Below, one piece after another: positions 7,396 through 17,056 of a DNA stretch of 64,000 nt; within the stretch, counting starts at the first letter, position 1; each line of letters opens with the position of its first letter. The notes under the pieces are model-generated. The model was not told the DNA's origin. It worked only from the letters and a program-made list of their open reading frames with translations, and did no database searches. The position numbers and the translations under genes are program-made. The stretch is taken from the NCBI GenBank assembly GCA_032388755.1, contig CP135593.1, positions 310,001-374,000 on the forward strand. The letters run 5' to 3'. The stretch is from Neisseria sp. DTU_2020_1000833_1_SI_GRL_NUU_006. Its GTDB lineage: Bacteria; Pseudomonadota; Gammaproteobacteria; Burkholderiales; Neisseriaceae.

Positions 7396-8730
7396 TTAGT
7401 CGTCTTCAATTTGCAGAAATTCTAACCATGCTTTTTTGTTTTCCTCTATTCGTTTTAACTCAGCATTAGTTTCGTTAATTTTTTCTTCATAATATTTTTT
7501 TGCATTTTCCAGTTTCTCAAGATACTCTTGTTTCCATGCGTTGAAATTATCGTCTGGTTGGCGGAAGTAATATTGTCCTCCAGGTAAAAGAAGTAGTTCG
7601 TCTCTTTCAGAAGAATTTAAAGTTTCATATTCTTCGCATGACATTGGTTCTATTCTAATAATTTTTATTTTGATATTCCGTAATTCATCTTGTTTGTCGT
7701 GTAAGGATTTTGTTTTTACTGCTAGCCAATAATTAAATTTATAGTTAAAAACAGCTTTTGATTTATCAAATATTTTATTGTTCCCGAAAGCAGGGGCTAT
7801 ATCTGCATGGCTGGTTAAAATAAGAAAGTGTATGGCGTCGTCGCCATTAACAAGATAGGACTTATCTATTTTGTTGATGTCTGTAAAGACTAATTGTAAT
7901 TGCTCCAGTAGTGCATACCGATTTAATAAACCTTGAAAATTGCAAAAAGTTTCTAATTCATAATCTTGTGAAAATTTATCAATCGTCAGGCAGTTTAAAG
8001 CCAGTAATTTTAGAATTATATTGGGAATGAAAGAACGAAGAATGTCGCTATACATTCTTTCTTGAGAATTGATATATTCGTGGCTTAATTTTTCTTCAGA
8101 TCTTTTATGTCTGAGTCAAAATCTTTGATGATAATTTTCAAATCTTCGCTATTATTTGATTCGCTATTTTTTGACAAGCTGATTGATATAAACTTTAGAA
8201 TTTGAAATAAAAGATTAAAATAGCTTTTGAGCTCGTAATGTTGGTTAATGGATTTTATTGCATGGCTATTGCTTAGTTCTTCTGATGGTTTGCGTGTGGT
8301 AATTTGATCAATTTTCTTATTGTAAATATTATGTAATTCTTTATATATTGATTCTACTTCAATCCTTTCAACAACCTTATTATGCTGCTCCAGCAAAGAA
8401 AAAAATGTCGATTCGAATTGTTGCAGATTAAAAATATCTGCCTGGCGGTGCTGCTGTTCCGCCGCCTGTTTCAACTCTTCGCGAGTTGCTTGCATTTCCT
8501 GCGCTTGTTGATGAATGGTATAGAGCAGGCCGATAAGGGGCTAGGAAGCTGATGATGGGGTTCAGCGTGCCGCCCAGATAGTCGCCGAATGTTCCCCAAG
8601 TAGCGGAGTCGTTGGTTATGGATAAATTTTTAAAATAAGCGATATACAATCCCAAAATGATAAGAAATGCAGCGACGGCAGCTCCACCTAATATCCATAA
8701 TAAGCGATTGGGTTTATTCCCTTTGTTCAT
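7396..8730 (-). pseudogene. PutAbiC-type phage abortive-infection protein, two frameshifts
   Basis: Three pieces join into one protein of about 444 residues like the putative phage abortive infection family (AbiC-like, by recall). Piece 1 (from 8730) has two N-terminal features: a membrane helix near residues 10-30 and WGTFGDYLGGTLNPIISFLA. Piece 2 carries ATREELKQAAEQQ, FESTFFSLLEQHN and YFNLLFQILKFI. Piece 3 has YSDILRSFIPNIILKLLALNCL and runs to 7396. The first shift is near 8540 in a C4 tract, the second near 8103 in an A4 tract; one added base at each restores the frame. The region is much more AT-rich than its neighbours, suggesting transfer. Confidence 0.75.
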
Positions 8731-8755
8731 GGTTTTTCCTTTTATTTATACCCAT

Positions 8756-8787
8756 AAAGGTCGTCTGAAAAATTTTCAGACGACCTT
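8756..8787. terminator. DUS pair upstream of the PutAbiC pseudogene
   Basis: AAAGGTCGTCTGAAAA and TTTTCAGACGACCTT form a hairpin 26 bp upstream of the pseudogene start and about 105 bp after the ligA stop, so it can end ligA transcription. Confidence 0.75.
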
Positions 8788-8891
8788 ATTTTATAAATCC
8801 GAATCAGCAATTCTATGCCGTTGTTTCCGCATATTGAGGAACTGCGATGCGGGGATTTCTTAGTTTAATCTGCGGCATGTTTGGCGGGTAT

Positions 8892-11363
8892 TCAGCCCAG
8901 CATCGCCAAAAGCTCTTCTTCGCTCAACACCGCGACACCCAAGGCATTGGCTTTTTCCAGCTTGCTGCCGGCGGCTTCTCCGGCAACGACGTAATCGGTT
9001 TTTTTAGACACGCTGCCGGAAACTTTGCCGCCTGCGGCTTCGATCAAGGCTTGGGCCTGGTCGCGTTTGAGGGTGGGCAGCGTGCCGGTTAACACAAAGG
9101 TTTTGCCTGCTACGGCTTCGTTTAGGTCATCTGAAAACACTTCGTCTTGGTTTTCAGACGGCGTTTGGGCGAAGAAGGTTTTCAGGTTTTCGAGCAGGGC
9201 GGCGTTTTGTGCTTTGCTGCGCCATGTTTGCCAGTCAGCAGGGAGAGCTTTGTCGGTTTGCAGGCCTTCTATGCTTTTGCCGGCGAGTTCCCACAAGGCT
9301 TGGGCTTTGTTTTCGCTGATTTTGAAACCGGGCAGGCGGGCAATCCAGCGTTGCGGCTCGGCGTGGCGGGTAGGCGGGATGGTAACGGCTTGGGTTTGCG
9401 GGGCAACGCCTGCGGCGAGCAGCTCATTTATCATCGCCTGCTGCGCGTCTTGGGCGAAGAAGTGGGCGATGGAGCGGGCGACGACGGTGCCGATGTCGGG
9501 CAGGCAGGCAAGGATGGGTTCGGGTGCGCGGCGGACGTGTTCCAACGAGCCGAATGCCTGCGCCAGCGTTTTGGCGGTGCGTTCGCCGACGTGGCGGATG
9601 CCGAGCGCGAATAGAAAGCGGGAGAGTTCGGGCGTTTTGCTGGCTTCTATGCCTGCGAGGATGTTTTCCGCCCACTTGGTCGGTTGTTTTTTGCTGTTTT
9701 GGGTGTTGGATTCAGACAGGTCGTCTGAAACCGTTTCTGCGTCGCCGTTTTCGTTTTCAGACGACCCTTTATCCGCCGTTTCCTTCATTTTTTGCAAGGT
9801 CGGGATGTCGAGGCGGTAGAGGTCGGCGAAGTGGCAGACGAGGTCTTGGGCGACAAGTTGCTCGATTTGTTTTTGACCGAGTCCGTCGATGTCCATCGCT
9901 TTGCGCGAGGCGAAGTGGATTAAACCTTGCGCGCGTTGTGCCTGACAAAGCATACCGCCGCTGCATCGGGCGACGGCTTCGCCTTCTTCGTGTTCGATTT
10001 CGCTGCGGCAGATGGGGCAGTGGGTTGGCAGGCGGTAGGGCTTGTGGAGCGGAACGGATTGGGTTGGGTTTGCGGACGGTGTTTCGGCAAAGAGGTCGTC
10101 TTGCTGATGCTTGAGGCCGTCTGAAACGGCAACGGCGGTTTCCTGCATCGGGCGGCGTTCGAAAATCACGCGCACGACTTCGGGAATCACGTCTCCGGCG
10201 CGGCGCACGACGACGGTATCGCCGACGCGTACGTCTTTGCGCGACACTTCGTCCTGATTGTGCAGGGTGGCGTTGGTTACGGTTACGCCGCCGACGAATA
10301 CGGGCTGCAGGCGGGCGACTGGCGTTACCGCGCCCGTCCTGCCGATTTGCACGTCAATCGCTTCGACGACGGTCAGGGCTTCTTCGGCGGGGAATTTGTG
10401 GGCAATCGCCCAGCGCGGAGCGCGGGAGATGAAGCCGAGTTCGCGCTGTTGCGCCAAGCTGTTGACTTTGACGACCATGCCGTCGATTTCGTAGGGCAGT
10501 TCGGGGCGTTTTTGCTGCATTTGTTCGTAAAACGCCAATACTTCGTCGATATTTTTGAAACAGCCGAAATTGCCATCGGGCAGGCTGAAGCCGAGTTCTC
10601 GGAAATAGGCGAGTTCTTGGATGTGTTCTTCCGCGACAAAACCGCCTTGCTGGCGGGCGATTGAGTAGGGGAAAAAGTGCAGTTTGCGTTGCGCGGTGAT
10701 GCGCGAATCGAGTTGGCGCAGGCTGCCGGCGGCGGCGTTGCGCGGATTGGCAAAGGGTTTTTGCCCGTTTTCGGTTTGTCTTTTATTGAGGGCAGCAAAG
10801 TCGGCTTTGAGCATCAGCACTTCGCCGCGCACTTCGATGAGTTCGGGCGGATTATCGCCGTGCAGCCGCAGGGGGATGTTGGCGACGGTTTTGACGTTTT
10901 GGGTAACGTCTTCGCCCGTCGTGCCGTCGCCGCGCGTCGCCGCCTGCACCAATACGCCGTCGCGGTAGAGCAGGCTGATGGCGAGGCCGTCGAATTTGGG
11001 TTCGATAACGTATTCGGGATTCGCGTCATCCAAGCCGTCGCGCACGCGTTGGTCGAAAGCGTACATTTCGGCATGGTCGAACACGCCGTTTTCATCTTGC
11101 GGGGAAAAAGCGTTGGTCAGCGACAGCATCGGCACTTCGTGGCGTACTTCGGCAAATCCCGCCAAAGGCTCGCCGCCGACGCGCTGGGTCGGGCTGTCGG
11201 GCAGTTTGAGCTCGGGATGGTTTCGTTCCAACGCTTCGAGTTCGCGGAATAATTTGTCGTATTCGGCATCGGGTACGCTGGGCGCGTCGAGGGTATAGTA
11301 TTCGTAGGCGTAGCGGTTGAGGAGGTCGGTGAGGTGGCGGATGTGTTGTGCGGTCGGATTCAT
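8892..11363 (-). CDS. ligA: NAD-dependent DNA ligase
   Basis: Seals nicks in DNA using NAD+, in replication and repair. The adenylation lysine is in EPKFDGLAI, preceded by the Ia domain (YYTLDAPSVPDAEYD). The OB-fold, the zinc site (CPICRSEIEHEEGEAVARCSGG region), HhH repeats and a C-terminal BRCT domain (GKTFVLTGTLPTLKRDQAQ) follow. At 823 residues it is about 150 longer than E. coli LigA. Extra length lies in linkers, including a Ser/Glu/Asn-rich stretch encoded by an inverted DUS pair (about 9717-9772). It lies downstream of zipA, a common arrangement, but 302 bp and a CREE separate them. Confidence 0.97.
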   Translation of the reverse strand: MNPTAQHIRHLTDLLNRYAYEYYTLDAPSVPDAEYDKLFRELEALERNHPELKLPDSPTQRVGGEPLAGFAEVRHEVPMLSLTNAFSPQDENGVFDHAEMYAFDQRVRDGLDDANPEYVIEPKFDGLAISLLYRDGVLVQAATRGDGTTGEDVTQNVKTVANIPLRLHGDNPPELIEVRGEVLMLKADFAALNKRQTENGQKPFANPRNAAAGSLRQLDSRITAQRKLHFFPYSIARQQGGFVAEEHIQELAYFRELGFSLPDGNFGCFKNIDEVLAFYEQMQQKRPELPYEIDGMVVKVNSLAQQRELGFISRAPRWAIAHKFPAEEALTVVEAIDVQIGRTGAVTPVARLQPVFVGGVTVTNATLHNQDEVSRKDVRVGDTVVVRRAGDVIPEVVRVIFERRPMQETAVAVSDGLKHQQDDLFAETPSANPTQSVPLHKPYRLPTHCPICRSEIEHEEGEAVARCSGGMLCQAQRAQGLIHFASRKAMDIDGLGQKQIEQLVAQDLVCHFADLYRLDIPTLQKMKETADKGSSENENGDAETVSDDLSESNTQNSKKQPTKWAENILAGIEASKTPELSRFLFALGIRHVGERTAKTLAQAFGSLEHVRRAPEPILACLPDIGTVVARSIAHFFAQDAQQAMINELLAAGVAPQTQAVTIPPTRHAEPQRWIARLPGFKISENKAQALWELAGKSIEGLQTDKALPADWQTWRSKAQNAALLENLKTFFAQTPSENQDEVFSDDLNEAVAGKTFVLTGTLPTLKRDQAQALIEAAGGKVSGSVSKKTDYVVAGEAAGSKLEKANALGVAVLSEEELLAMLG

Positions 11364-11394
11364 GGAGGAAGGTTTTCAGACGACCTTTGTCTGA

Positions 11395-11551
11395 TATAGC
11401 GGATTAACTTTAAACCGGTACGGCGTTGCCTCGCCTTAGCTCAAAGAGAACGATTCTCTAAGGTGCTGAAGCACCAAGTGAATCGGTTCCGTACTATCTG
11501 CACTGTCTGCGGCTTCGTCGCCTTGTCCTGATTTAAATTTAATCCACTATA
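11395..11551. repeat. Correia element (157 bp)
   Basis: Full-length element between zipA and ligA. Termini are TATAGCGGATTAACTTTAAA (one base off the usual end) and AAATTTAATCCACTATA. The core contains the conserved TTAGCTCAAAGAGAACGATT and GTACTATCTGCACTGTC segments. Full-length copies are known to carry an IHF site and to fold into RNase III substrates when transcribed. Confidence 0.93.
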
Positions 11552-11665
11552 CATGATGGGACGGGCAAAGGTCGTCTGAAAAATGATAGGTTGAAAACAG
11601 TTGAATTTTACCCGAAAAAAAGCGGATATGCCGTAACGACATATCCGCTTTGATTACATTTGATT

Positions 11666-12922
11666 TTAGGAGAACAGGCGCAGGGCTTGTTTGCTGCCGG
11701 GTTTGATGCCGACTTTGAGCATTTCTTCCTGACGCGCCAAGACGTAATTGCGAATGTCTTTGAGCCATTGGGTAGAAACTTCTTCCATTTTGTCGTTGAC
11801 CAAATCCAAGCCCAACTGACCGGAGAGGCGTACCGCCAAGTCCATGAAGAGGTCGAAGGTTTTTTCGCCGGCGGGCGCATGCGGGATGTCGAGCAGCATG
11901 CTGAAGCCTTTGTAGGACTGGTTGTCCAACAGGGCGTTGGTAAACGCGTCTCCTGTGAGGCTGTGGATGGCAAACATCGGGCTGCCGGTTTGTCCGGTGT
12001 AGTGGAATGCGCCGTCTTCGCCCAACACAAAGCCGAGGTTTTCAACAGAAGCGCGCAGTTCGACGCCGCTTATGTTGCTGTGTGAAACCAAGTGGATGGC
12101 GATGGTTTGATCGACGCGGGCGCAGAAGGTGTCCAATGCCTGCGCGACTTCGGTAAACGCTGCCAAATCGGTGTGGAGGACTTTGCCGCCCATCAGTTGG
12201 GCGAAGGTGTCAACCTGTTGGTTGAACTGTTGCAATTCTTCTTGGGTTGCCAAACCGTTGCGGCTGACTGCTTGCAGGCCGACGACGAAACCTTGGTAAT
12301 ACACGCTCGGAATCGGTTCGGCAACTTGGAAGCGGTCGTCCATGGTGCAGCCGATGATTTGGAAACGGTGGCGGTTGGACAGGCGGGGCAGGGCGTGCAG
12401 CTCTTGCGCTTCAGAGAGGGCGATGTAGGCGAGGTAGTCGAAGCGCGGGTCAAACCACGGCAATTCGACTTGAGACAATTCGTCCAAGCTGACCAAAGGC
12501 TGGTTGGCGGCGGACGGCAGGTTAACCGGCTCGTCGCTGGCGGCTTGGGTGGTGATTTCGTTGTTCAGCCCGATGACGGTATGCTGTACCGGCTCGTCGG
12601 TAAAGTCGTCTTCAATCGCCAACTCGACATCGGTTTTGATGGCGGAAGGTTTGGCGAGTTTGGCTTTGGCGGCGAAGATTTCGTCTTGTTCTTGCAGATT
12701 GCGCAGCGCGGCTTCTTGGGCTTTGCTCGCTTTTTTGACGAACAGGCCTTTGCCGCCGGATTCTTTACCGTCGCGTACATGGCTGGTTTTACTGTTCAGG
12801 AGCGCGTCTTTATCGGAGTGGCCGAACTGCTCGCGCACCTGTTTGCGGTATTGGTTTTCTTGGTACATATTGTAGGCGATGACGGCAAGGATGACTGCCA
12901 AGCCTAAGACGATGAAAATCAT
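11666..12922 (-). CDS. zipA: Cell division protein ZipA homologue
   Basis: Anchors FtsZ to the inner membrane at the division site. The protein has one N-terminal membrane helix (residues 2-18, IFIVLGLAVILAVIAY) followed by a basic stretch. A charged, flexible linker runs to about residue 170 and the FtsZ-binding domain fills the C-terminal half (about 190-410, with FQIIGCTMDDRFQV and MFAIHSLTGDAFTNALLDN). The 418 residues exceed E. coli ZipA (328), mostly in the linker. ligA follows, as in many proteobacteria. Confidence 0.9.
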   Translation of the reverse strand: MIFIVLGLAVILAVIAYNMYQENQYRKQVREQFGHSDKDALLNSKTSHVRDGKESGGKGLFVKKASKAQEAALRNLQEQDEIFAAKAKLAKPSAIKTDVELAIEDDFTDEPVQHTVIGLNNEITTQAASDEPVNLPSAANQPLVSLDELSQVELPWFDPRFDYLAYIALSEAQELHALPRLSNRHRFQIIGCTMDDRFQVAEPIPSVYYQGFVVGLQAVSRNGLATQEELQQFNQQVDTFAQLMGGKVLHTDLAAFTEVAQALDTFCARVDQTIAIHLVSHSNISGVELRASVENLGFVLGEDGAFHYTGQTGSPMFAIHSLTGDAFTNALLDNQSYKGFSMLLDIPHAPAGEKTFDLFMDLAVRLSGQLGLDLVNDKMEEVSTQWLKDIRNYVLARQEEMLKVGIKPGSKQALRLFS

Positions 12923-13128
12923 GGGTAATCACTTTTTGTAAGAGCGGCATTCCGTCTTCGTTGCCCGGGGTGGTTTGCCTTTGGGCGTATGCGGAATCGT
13001 ATTGCCGCGAGTAAGTTCGTCGGAGTCGGACACGGATTGTCCCGTATGGATGCTCGATTATAACGAAAATAAACTTTTCTGACAGCAAATGCCGAGAATG
13101 ATAGCCCAAAATCGGGCCAGGTCGTCTG

Positions 13129-13150
13129 AAAAATGCTATATGGCATTTTT
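13129..13150 (-). terminator. Terminator after ampD
   Basis: AAAAATGC and GCATTTTT form a short palindromic hairpin ending in T5, 7 bp beyond the ampD stop codon. One arm overlaps a single DUS. Confidence 0.6.
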
Positions 13151-13156
13151 GAGCGA

Positions 13157-13729
13157 TTAACGGACAACCGGGAAACCTGCTGCCTGCAATCTTTGCCAGT
13201 CGAAAAAGTGTCCGGGGTCGGTTTTGCGGTCAGGGGCGATGTCCTGATGGCCGGTAACAGCGGTGATGGGGTAATGCCCGACCAACGCTTTCAGCAGGGT
13301 TTCCAGCGTTTGATATTGTGCTTCAGTAAACGGCTCGAAATCGCAGCCTTCCAATTCGATACCGACCGAAAACGCATTGCACTTTTCGCGTCCGCGAAAC
13401 GACGACACGCCCGCGTGGTACGCCATATCGTCGCAAGAAACGAACTGCACCGCCTCGCCCTCGCGGGTGATCAGAAAATGGCTGGAAACGCGCAAGGTGT
13501 GGATGACGCTGAAAAACGAATGTTCGTCGGGGTCGATGCGGTTGGTAAACAGCTTTTCCACCGCGCCCGTCCCATATTCGAAAGGCGGTAGCGAAATATT
13601 GTGTAAAACCACCAGCGACACGGCTTCTGATTCTGCCCGCGGCTCGAAGTTCGGAGAAAACGCGCGGCGTGCAGGCTGCCACCAGCCTTGTTGCCAGTCA
13701 ATGTCTTGGCATTCGGACGGAAGATTCAT
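13157..13729 (-). CDS. ampD: 1,6-anhydro-N-acetylmuramyl-L-alanine amidase AmpD
   Basis: Cytoplasmic zinc amidase that strips peptides from anhydro-muropeptides during wall recycling. Zinc ligands are His43 (VVLHNISLPPF), His161 and Asp171 (GHQDIAPDRKTDPGH), with the 10-residue spacing seen in E. coli AmpD. The start at 13729 (MNLPSECQDIDW) gives 190 residues, the normal size. The frame continues upstream through a DUS but lacks family similarity there. Divergent from mltG, whose product cuts glycan strands. Secure. Confidence 0.95.
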   Translation of the reverse strand: MNLPSECQDIDWQQGWWQPARRAFSPNFEPRAESEAVSLVVLHNISLPPFEYGTGAVEKLFTNRIDPDEHSFFSVIHTLRVSSHFLITREGEAVQFVSCDDMAYHAGVSSFRGREKCNAFSVGIELEGCDFEPFTEAQYQTLETLLKALVGHYPITAVTGHQDIAPDRKTDPGHFFDWQRLQAAGFPVVR

Positions 13730-13857
13730 ATTCAGACGACCCTTTATTTCAGACGACCACTGAGGCGGAAAAAACATACGTCGGGCGGGCGCACAGGGAA
13801 GAAGGCGCGCATTTCGGTTATACTGTCGCACGACGTTCACAAATCAAAAATCCTACC

Positions 13858-14853
13858 ATGCTGAAAAAAATGTTGAAATGGTTTGCGGTATTTTTTGTTG
13901 CCGTTGCCGCCGTGTTCGCCGCCTTGCTGTTCGTTCCTAAAGACAACGGCAAAGCATACCGTATCAAAATTGCCAAAAACCAAGGCATCTCTTCCGTCAG
14001 CCGTACGCTTGCCGAAGACGGGGTCGTTTACAACCGCCACGTTTTGGTCGCAGCCGCCTACATGATAGGCGCACACAATAAACTCAAAGCAGGCTCATAC
14101 CGCCTTCCTTCCAATATTTCCGCATGGGGCATTTTGCAGAAAATCCGCAGCGGCAGACCTGATGCCGTTACCGTTCAAATCGTCGAAGGTTCGCGTTTTG
14201 CCACGATGCGTAAAATCATCGACAACACCCCCGACATCGAACATAAAACACGCGGCTGGAGCGATGCGGAACTCATGCAGGCAGTTGCTCCAGATGCGCT
14301 CAGCAGCAACCCGGAAGGCCAGTTCTTCCCCGACAGCTACGAAATCGACGCAGGCAGCAGCGATTTGCAAATCTACCGAACCGCTTATCAAACCATGCAG
14401 CGTCGTCTGAACGACGCTTGGGAGGATCGTGAAAGCGGATTGCCCTACAAAAATCCGTATGAAATGCTGATTATGGCGAGTTTGATTGAAAAAGAAACCG
14501 CCCACGAAGACGACCGCGCCCATGTTGCTTCCGTATTCGTCAACCGCCTCAACATCGGCATGCGCCTGCAGACTGACCCGACCGTGATTTACGGCATGGG
14601 CAGCGCGTACAAAGGCAAAATCCGAAAAGCCGACCTCCAGCGCGATACGCCGTATAACACCTACACCCGCAGCGGCTTAACCCCGACCCCCATCGCCCTG
14701 CCGAGCAAAGCCGCCCTTGAAGCCGCCGCACATCCGTCGAATGAAAAATACCTCTATTTCGTCTCCAAAATGGACGGCACCGGCTTGAGCCAGTTCAGCC
14801 ATAATTTAGAAGAACACAATGCTGCCGTGCGAAAATATATTTTGAAGAAATAG
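13858..14853 (+). CDS. mltG: Endolytic murein transglycosylase MltG
   Basis: Inner-membrane enzyme that cuts nascent glycan strands and sets their length. One membrane helix (residues 6-26) is followed by a LysM-like region and the YceG domain. The catalytic glutamate is Glu211 in ASLIEKETAHEDDR, with the downstream FVNRLNIGMRLQTDPTVIYG motif. The start MLKKMLKWF at 13858 gives 331 residues, near the family norm; the open frame further up overlaps ampD and is not used. A DUS-pair terminator follows. Confidence 0.95.
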   Translation: MLKKMLKWFAVFFVAVAAVFAALLFVPKDNGKAYRIKIAKNQGISSVSRTLAEDGVVYNRHVLVAAAYMIGAHNKLKAGSYRLPSNISAWGILQKIRSGRPDAVTVQIVEGSRFATMRKIIDNTPDIEHKTRGWSDAELMQAVAPDALSSNPEGQFFPDSYEIDAGSSDLQIYRTAYQTMQRRLNDAWEDRESGLPYKNPYEMLIMASLIEKETAHEDDRAHVASVFVNRLNIGMRLQTDPTVIYGMGSAYKGKIRKADLQRDTPYNTYTRSGLTPTPIALPSKAALEAAAHPSNEKYLYFVSKMDGTGLSQFSHNLEEHNAAVRKYILKK

Positions 14854-14876
14854 GTTGAATTAAGCCTCAAAAGCAT

Positions 14877-14919
14877 AAAGGTCGTCTGAAACCCGATTTT
14901 CGGTTTCAGACGACCTTTT
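14877..14919. terminator. DUS-pair terminator between mltG and recJ
   Basis: Convergent genes share this hairpin: AAAGGTCGTCTGAAACC with GGTTTCAGACGACCTTT. Confidence 0.82.
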
Positions 14920-14933
14920 ATCTTTCGCAAGCC

Positions 14934-16634
14934 TTAAGCAGCTTCCCAGTAATCGATGTAAAGCTGCAATTCCATCTGATTGCGCCATTCGTTTGCCACG
15001 GGGCGGTAAACCGTACGGATGTATTCGGGGATGTCTTCGCTACACCGCCAGAACATGGCTTCAAATTCGTAGCCGTCTTTTTGCAGCCAGACTTTTTTGT
15101 GTTTGCCCTCCGCGCCCAAAGGCTGTTGGCGGATGACGTGAAATTCGTCGGTAAAGCTCGGCGGCGCGAAGCCTTGTCCCCAAACATGGCGGGCGAGGTT
15201 TTGCGCCTGTTCCAACGTGATGTCGCAGGCTTTCAAGCTGCCGTCGGTGATAAAAGTTTGCGACAAGTCGTCTTCGCACACCATTTCGCGCACGGCTTCT
15301 TCAAAGGCCGTCTGAAACGCGGGAATGTTGTGTTCGAGTATACTCAAGCCCGCCGCCATCGCGTGTCCGCCGAATTTCAAAATCAAATCGGGGTGGCGCT
15401 TGGACACCAAGTCCAAAGCGTCGCGCAGGTGCAGGTTGGGAATGGAACGCCCAGAACCGCGCACTTCGCCGTTGTCCGCCGGAGCGAACACGATGGTCGG
15501 GCGGTAGAAGCGGTCTTTGAGGCGGCTGGCGACGATGCCGACCACGCCTTGATGAAAATCGTCGCGGTAGGCGACCAGGGTCGTCTGACCTGAAGGCAGG
15601 GTTTCGGGAAAGGCGTTCAACGCGTCTTGCAGCATGGACTGCTCGATTTCGCGGCGTTCGATGTTGAGGTCGTTTAACTGCGCCGCCAATGTCTGCGCTT
15701 CTGCATCGTCGCGCGCCAACAGGCAGGCGATGCCGACCGACATATCGTCCAGCCGTCCGGCGGCGTTGATGCGCGGCCCCAGTGCAAAACCCATATCGAA
15801 AGGCTGAGCTTTGCGCCAGTCGCGCCGCGCCACTTCAAACAGGGCGCGGATGCCGGGCCGCATTTTGCCGGAACGCATCCGTTTCAAACCTTGCGACACG
15901 AGGATACGGTTGTTGTGGTCGAGGGGAACGACATCGGCGACGGTGCCGAGTGCGACCAAATCCAAAAGTTCGCCCAGATTCGGCTCTTTAAGGCCGTCTG
16001 AAAAATAATCGCGGCGGCGCAATTCGGCACGCAGCGCCATCAATACATAAAAAATCACACCCACGCCCGCCAGACTTTTACTTGGGAAGCCGCAGCCTTT
16101 TTGGTTCGGATTGACGATGATGCAGTCGGGTACGGTTTCAGCGGGCAGGTGGTGGTCAGTTACGATCACGTCCAAACCCAATTCCTGCGCCCGCGCCACG
16201 CCTGCGATGCTGGCAATGCCGTTATCGACCGTAATCAACAAATCCACGCCTTGCGCGGCGGCGATTTCGGCGAGTTCGGGCGTCAAGCCGTAGCCGTGTT
16301 CGAAGCGGTTGGGTACGAGGAAATCCACCGCCGCGCCCATCGCCGCCAAGCCGCTCATGCCGACGGAACACGCGGTCGCGCCGTCGGCATCGTAGTCGGC
16401 GACAATCAGGATTTTTTCATTGCGCTCGATGGCATCCGCTATACGGCGGGCGGCGGCTTCGCAATTCGTCAGCGATTGATAAGGCAGAAGGCCGGCGAGT
16501 TTGTCGTCCAATTCGGCGGGACTCTGCACGTCGCGCGAGGCGCACAGGCGGGCGATTAAAGGGTCGGCGCCGGCGGTGAGCAAATCATCGAGGACGTTTT
16601 GGTTGACGGGGCGGGTTTGGATTTTGACGGGCAT
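14934..16634 (-). CDS. recJ: Single-stranded-DNA-specific 5'-3' exonuclease RecJ
   Basis: Degrades 5' single strands in mismatch repair and RecF-type recombination. The DHH-family motifs are present: DYDADG (motif I), VDNGIA (II), VTDHHLP (III) and the GGHAMAAGLSI motif of the DHHA1 domain. The start at 16634 (MPVKIQTRPVN) gives 566 residues, close to E. coli RecJ (577). The open frame extends 26 codons further up into a DUS and is not family-like. Confidence 0.96.
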   Translation of the reverse strand: MPVKIQTRPVNQNVLDDLLTAGADPLIARLCASRDVQSPAELDDKLAGLLPYQSLTNCEAAARRIADAIERNEKILIVADYDADGATACSVGMSGLAAMGAAVDFLVPNRFEHGYGLTPELAEIAAAQGVDLLITVDNGIASIAGVARAQELGLDVIVTDHHLPAETVPDCIIVNPNQKGCGFPSKSLAGVGVIFYVLMALRAELRRRDYFSDGLKEPNLGELLDLVALGTVADVVPLDHNNRILVSQGLKRMRSGKMRPGIRALFEVARRDWRKAQPFDMGFALGPRINAAGRLDDMSVGIACLLARDDAEAQTLAAQLNDLNIERREIEQSMLQDALNAFPETLPSGQTTLVAYRDDFHQGVVGIVASRLKDRFYRPTIVFAPADNGEVRGSGRSIPNLHLRDALDLVSKRHPDLILKFGGHAMAAGLSILEHNIPAFQTAFEEAVREMVCEDDLSQTFITDGSLKACDITLEQAQNLARHVWGQGFAPPSFTDEFHVIRQQPLGAEGKHKKVWLQKDGYEFEAMFWRCSEDIPEYIRTVYRPVANEWRNQMELQLYIDYWEAA

Positions 16635-16684
16635 GGTGTGTGGACGGGGTATAGTTGTATTTGAGGGGATGTATTTTAAGGCGG

Positions 16685-16747
16685 GAAAGGTCGTCTGAAA
16701 ACCTAAAAGCAAACCAAAATCTACTGCTTGGGTTCAGACGACCTTTT
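16685..16747. terminator. DUS-pair terminator upstream of recJ
   Basis: Inverted DUS copies with a 30-base loop lie between the end of the DUF1289 gene and the recJ start, both on the minus strand. Confidence 0.7.
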
Positions 16748-16780
16748 ATTGTGAAAGAGAAGGGGAACCTCTTTCTCGTT

Positions 16781-17056
16781 TTAAGTTTCCGGGACAAAGT
16801 TGTCGTCAAACAAATTGTCCTGCTGTATTTCTTCCCGTTCTTCCTGTTGTCTCAGCAAATCGAGTTTTTTGTTGCGGATTTTGGTTTTGCGCATATGCAG
16901 CAGGCGCATGACTTGGTGTTTTTGATCGTCCGTCATCTGCTGCCAATACAATCTCTCTTCGCGGCTGCGCAGGCAACCTTTGCAATAGCCTTTTTCGTTG
17001 GCTTCGCATACGCCGATGCAGGGGCTGGGGATGGGGAAGAAATCAGGTTGTTCCAT
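16781..17056 (-). CDS. DUF1289 family protein
   Basis: A 91-residue protein with the family's cysteine pattern SPCIGVCEANEKGYCKGCLR (four Cys likely binding metal), then the conserved E....W..M and a basic C-terminal helix (MRKTKIRNKKLDLLRQQEE). The family is YdhL-like and its function is unknown. It precedes recJ on the same strand but a terminator lies between. Confidence 0.85.
   Translation of the reverse strand: MEQPDFFPIPSPCIGVCEANEKGYCKGCLRSREERLYWQQMTDDQKHQVMRLLHMRKTKIRNKKLDLLRQQEEREEIQQDNLFDDNFVPET

Noticed and set aside
10260..11298. Long plus-strand frames opposite ligA
   Set aside because: They are antisense shadows of a complete ligA and have no recognisable domain or ribosome site.
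16635..16712. Longer RecJ start at 16712
   Set aside because: The extra 26 codons cover a DUS-flanked leader, and the family begins at MPVKIQTR.
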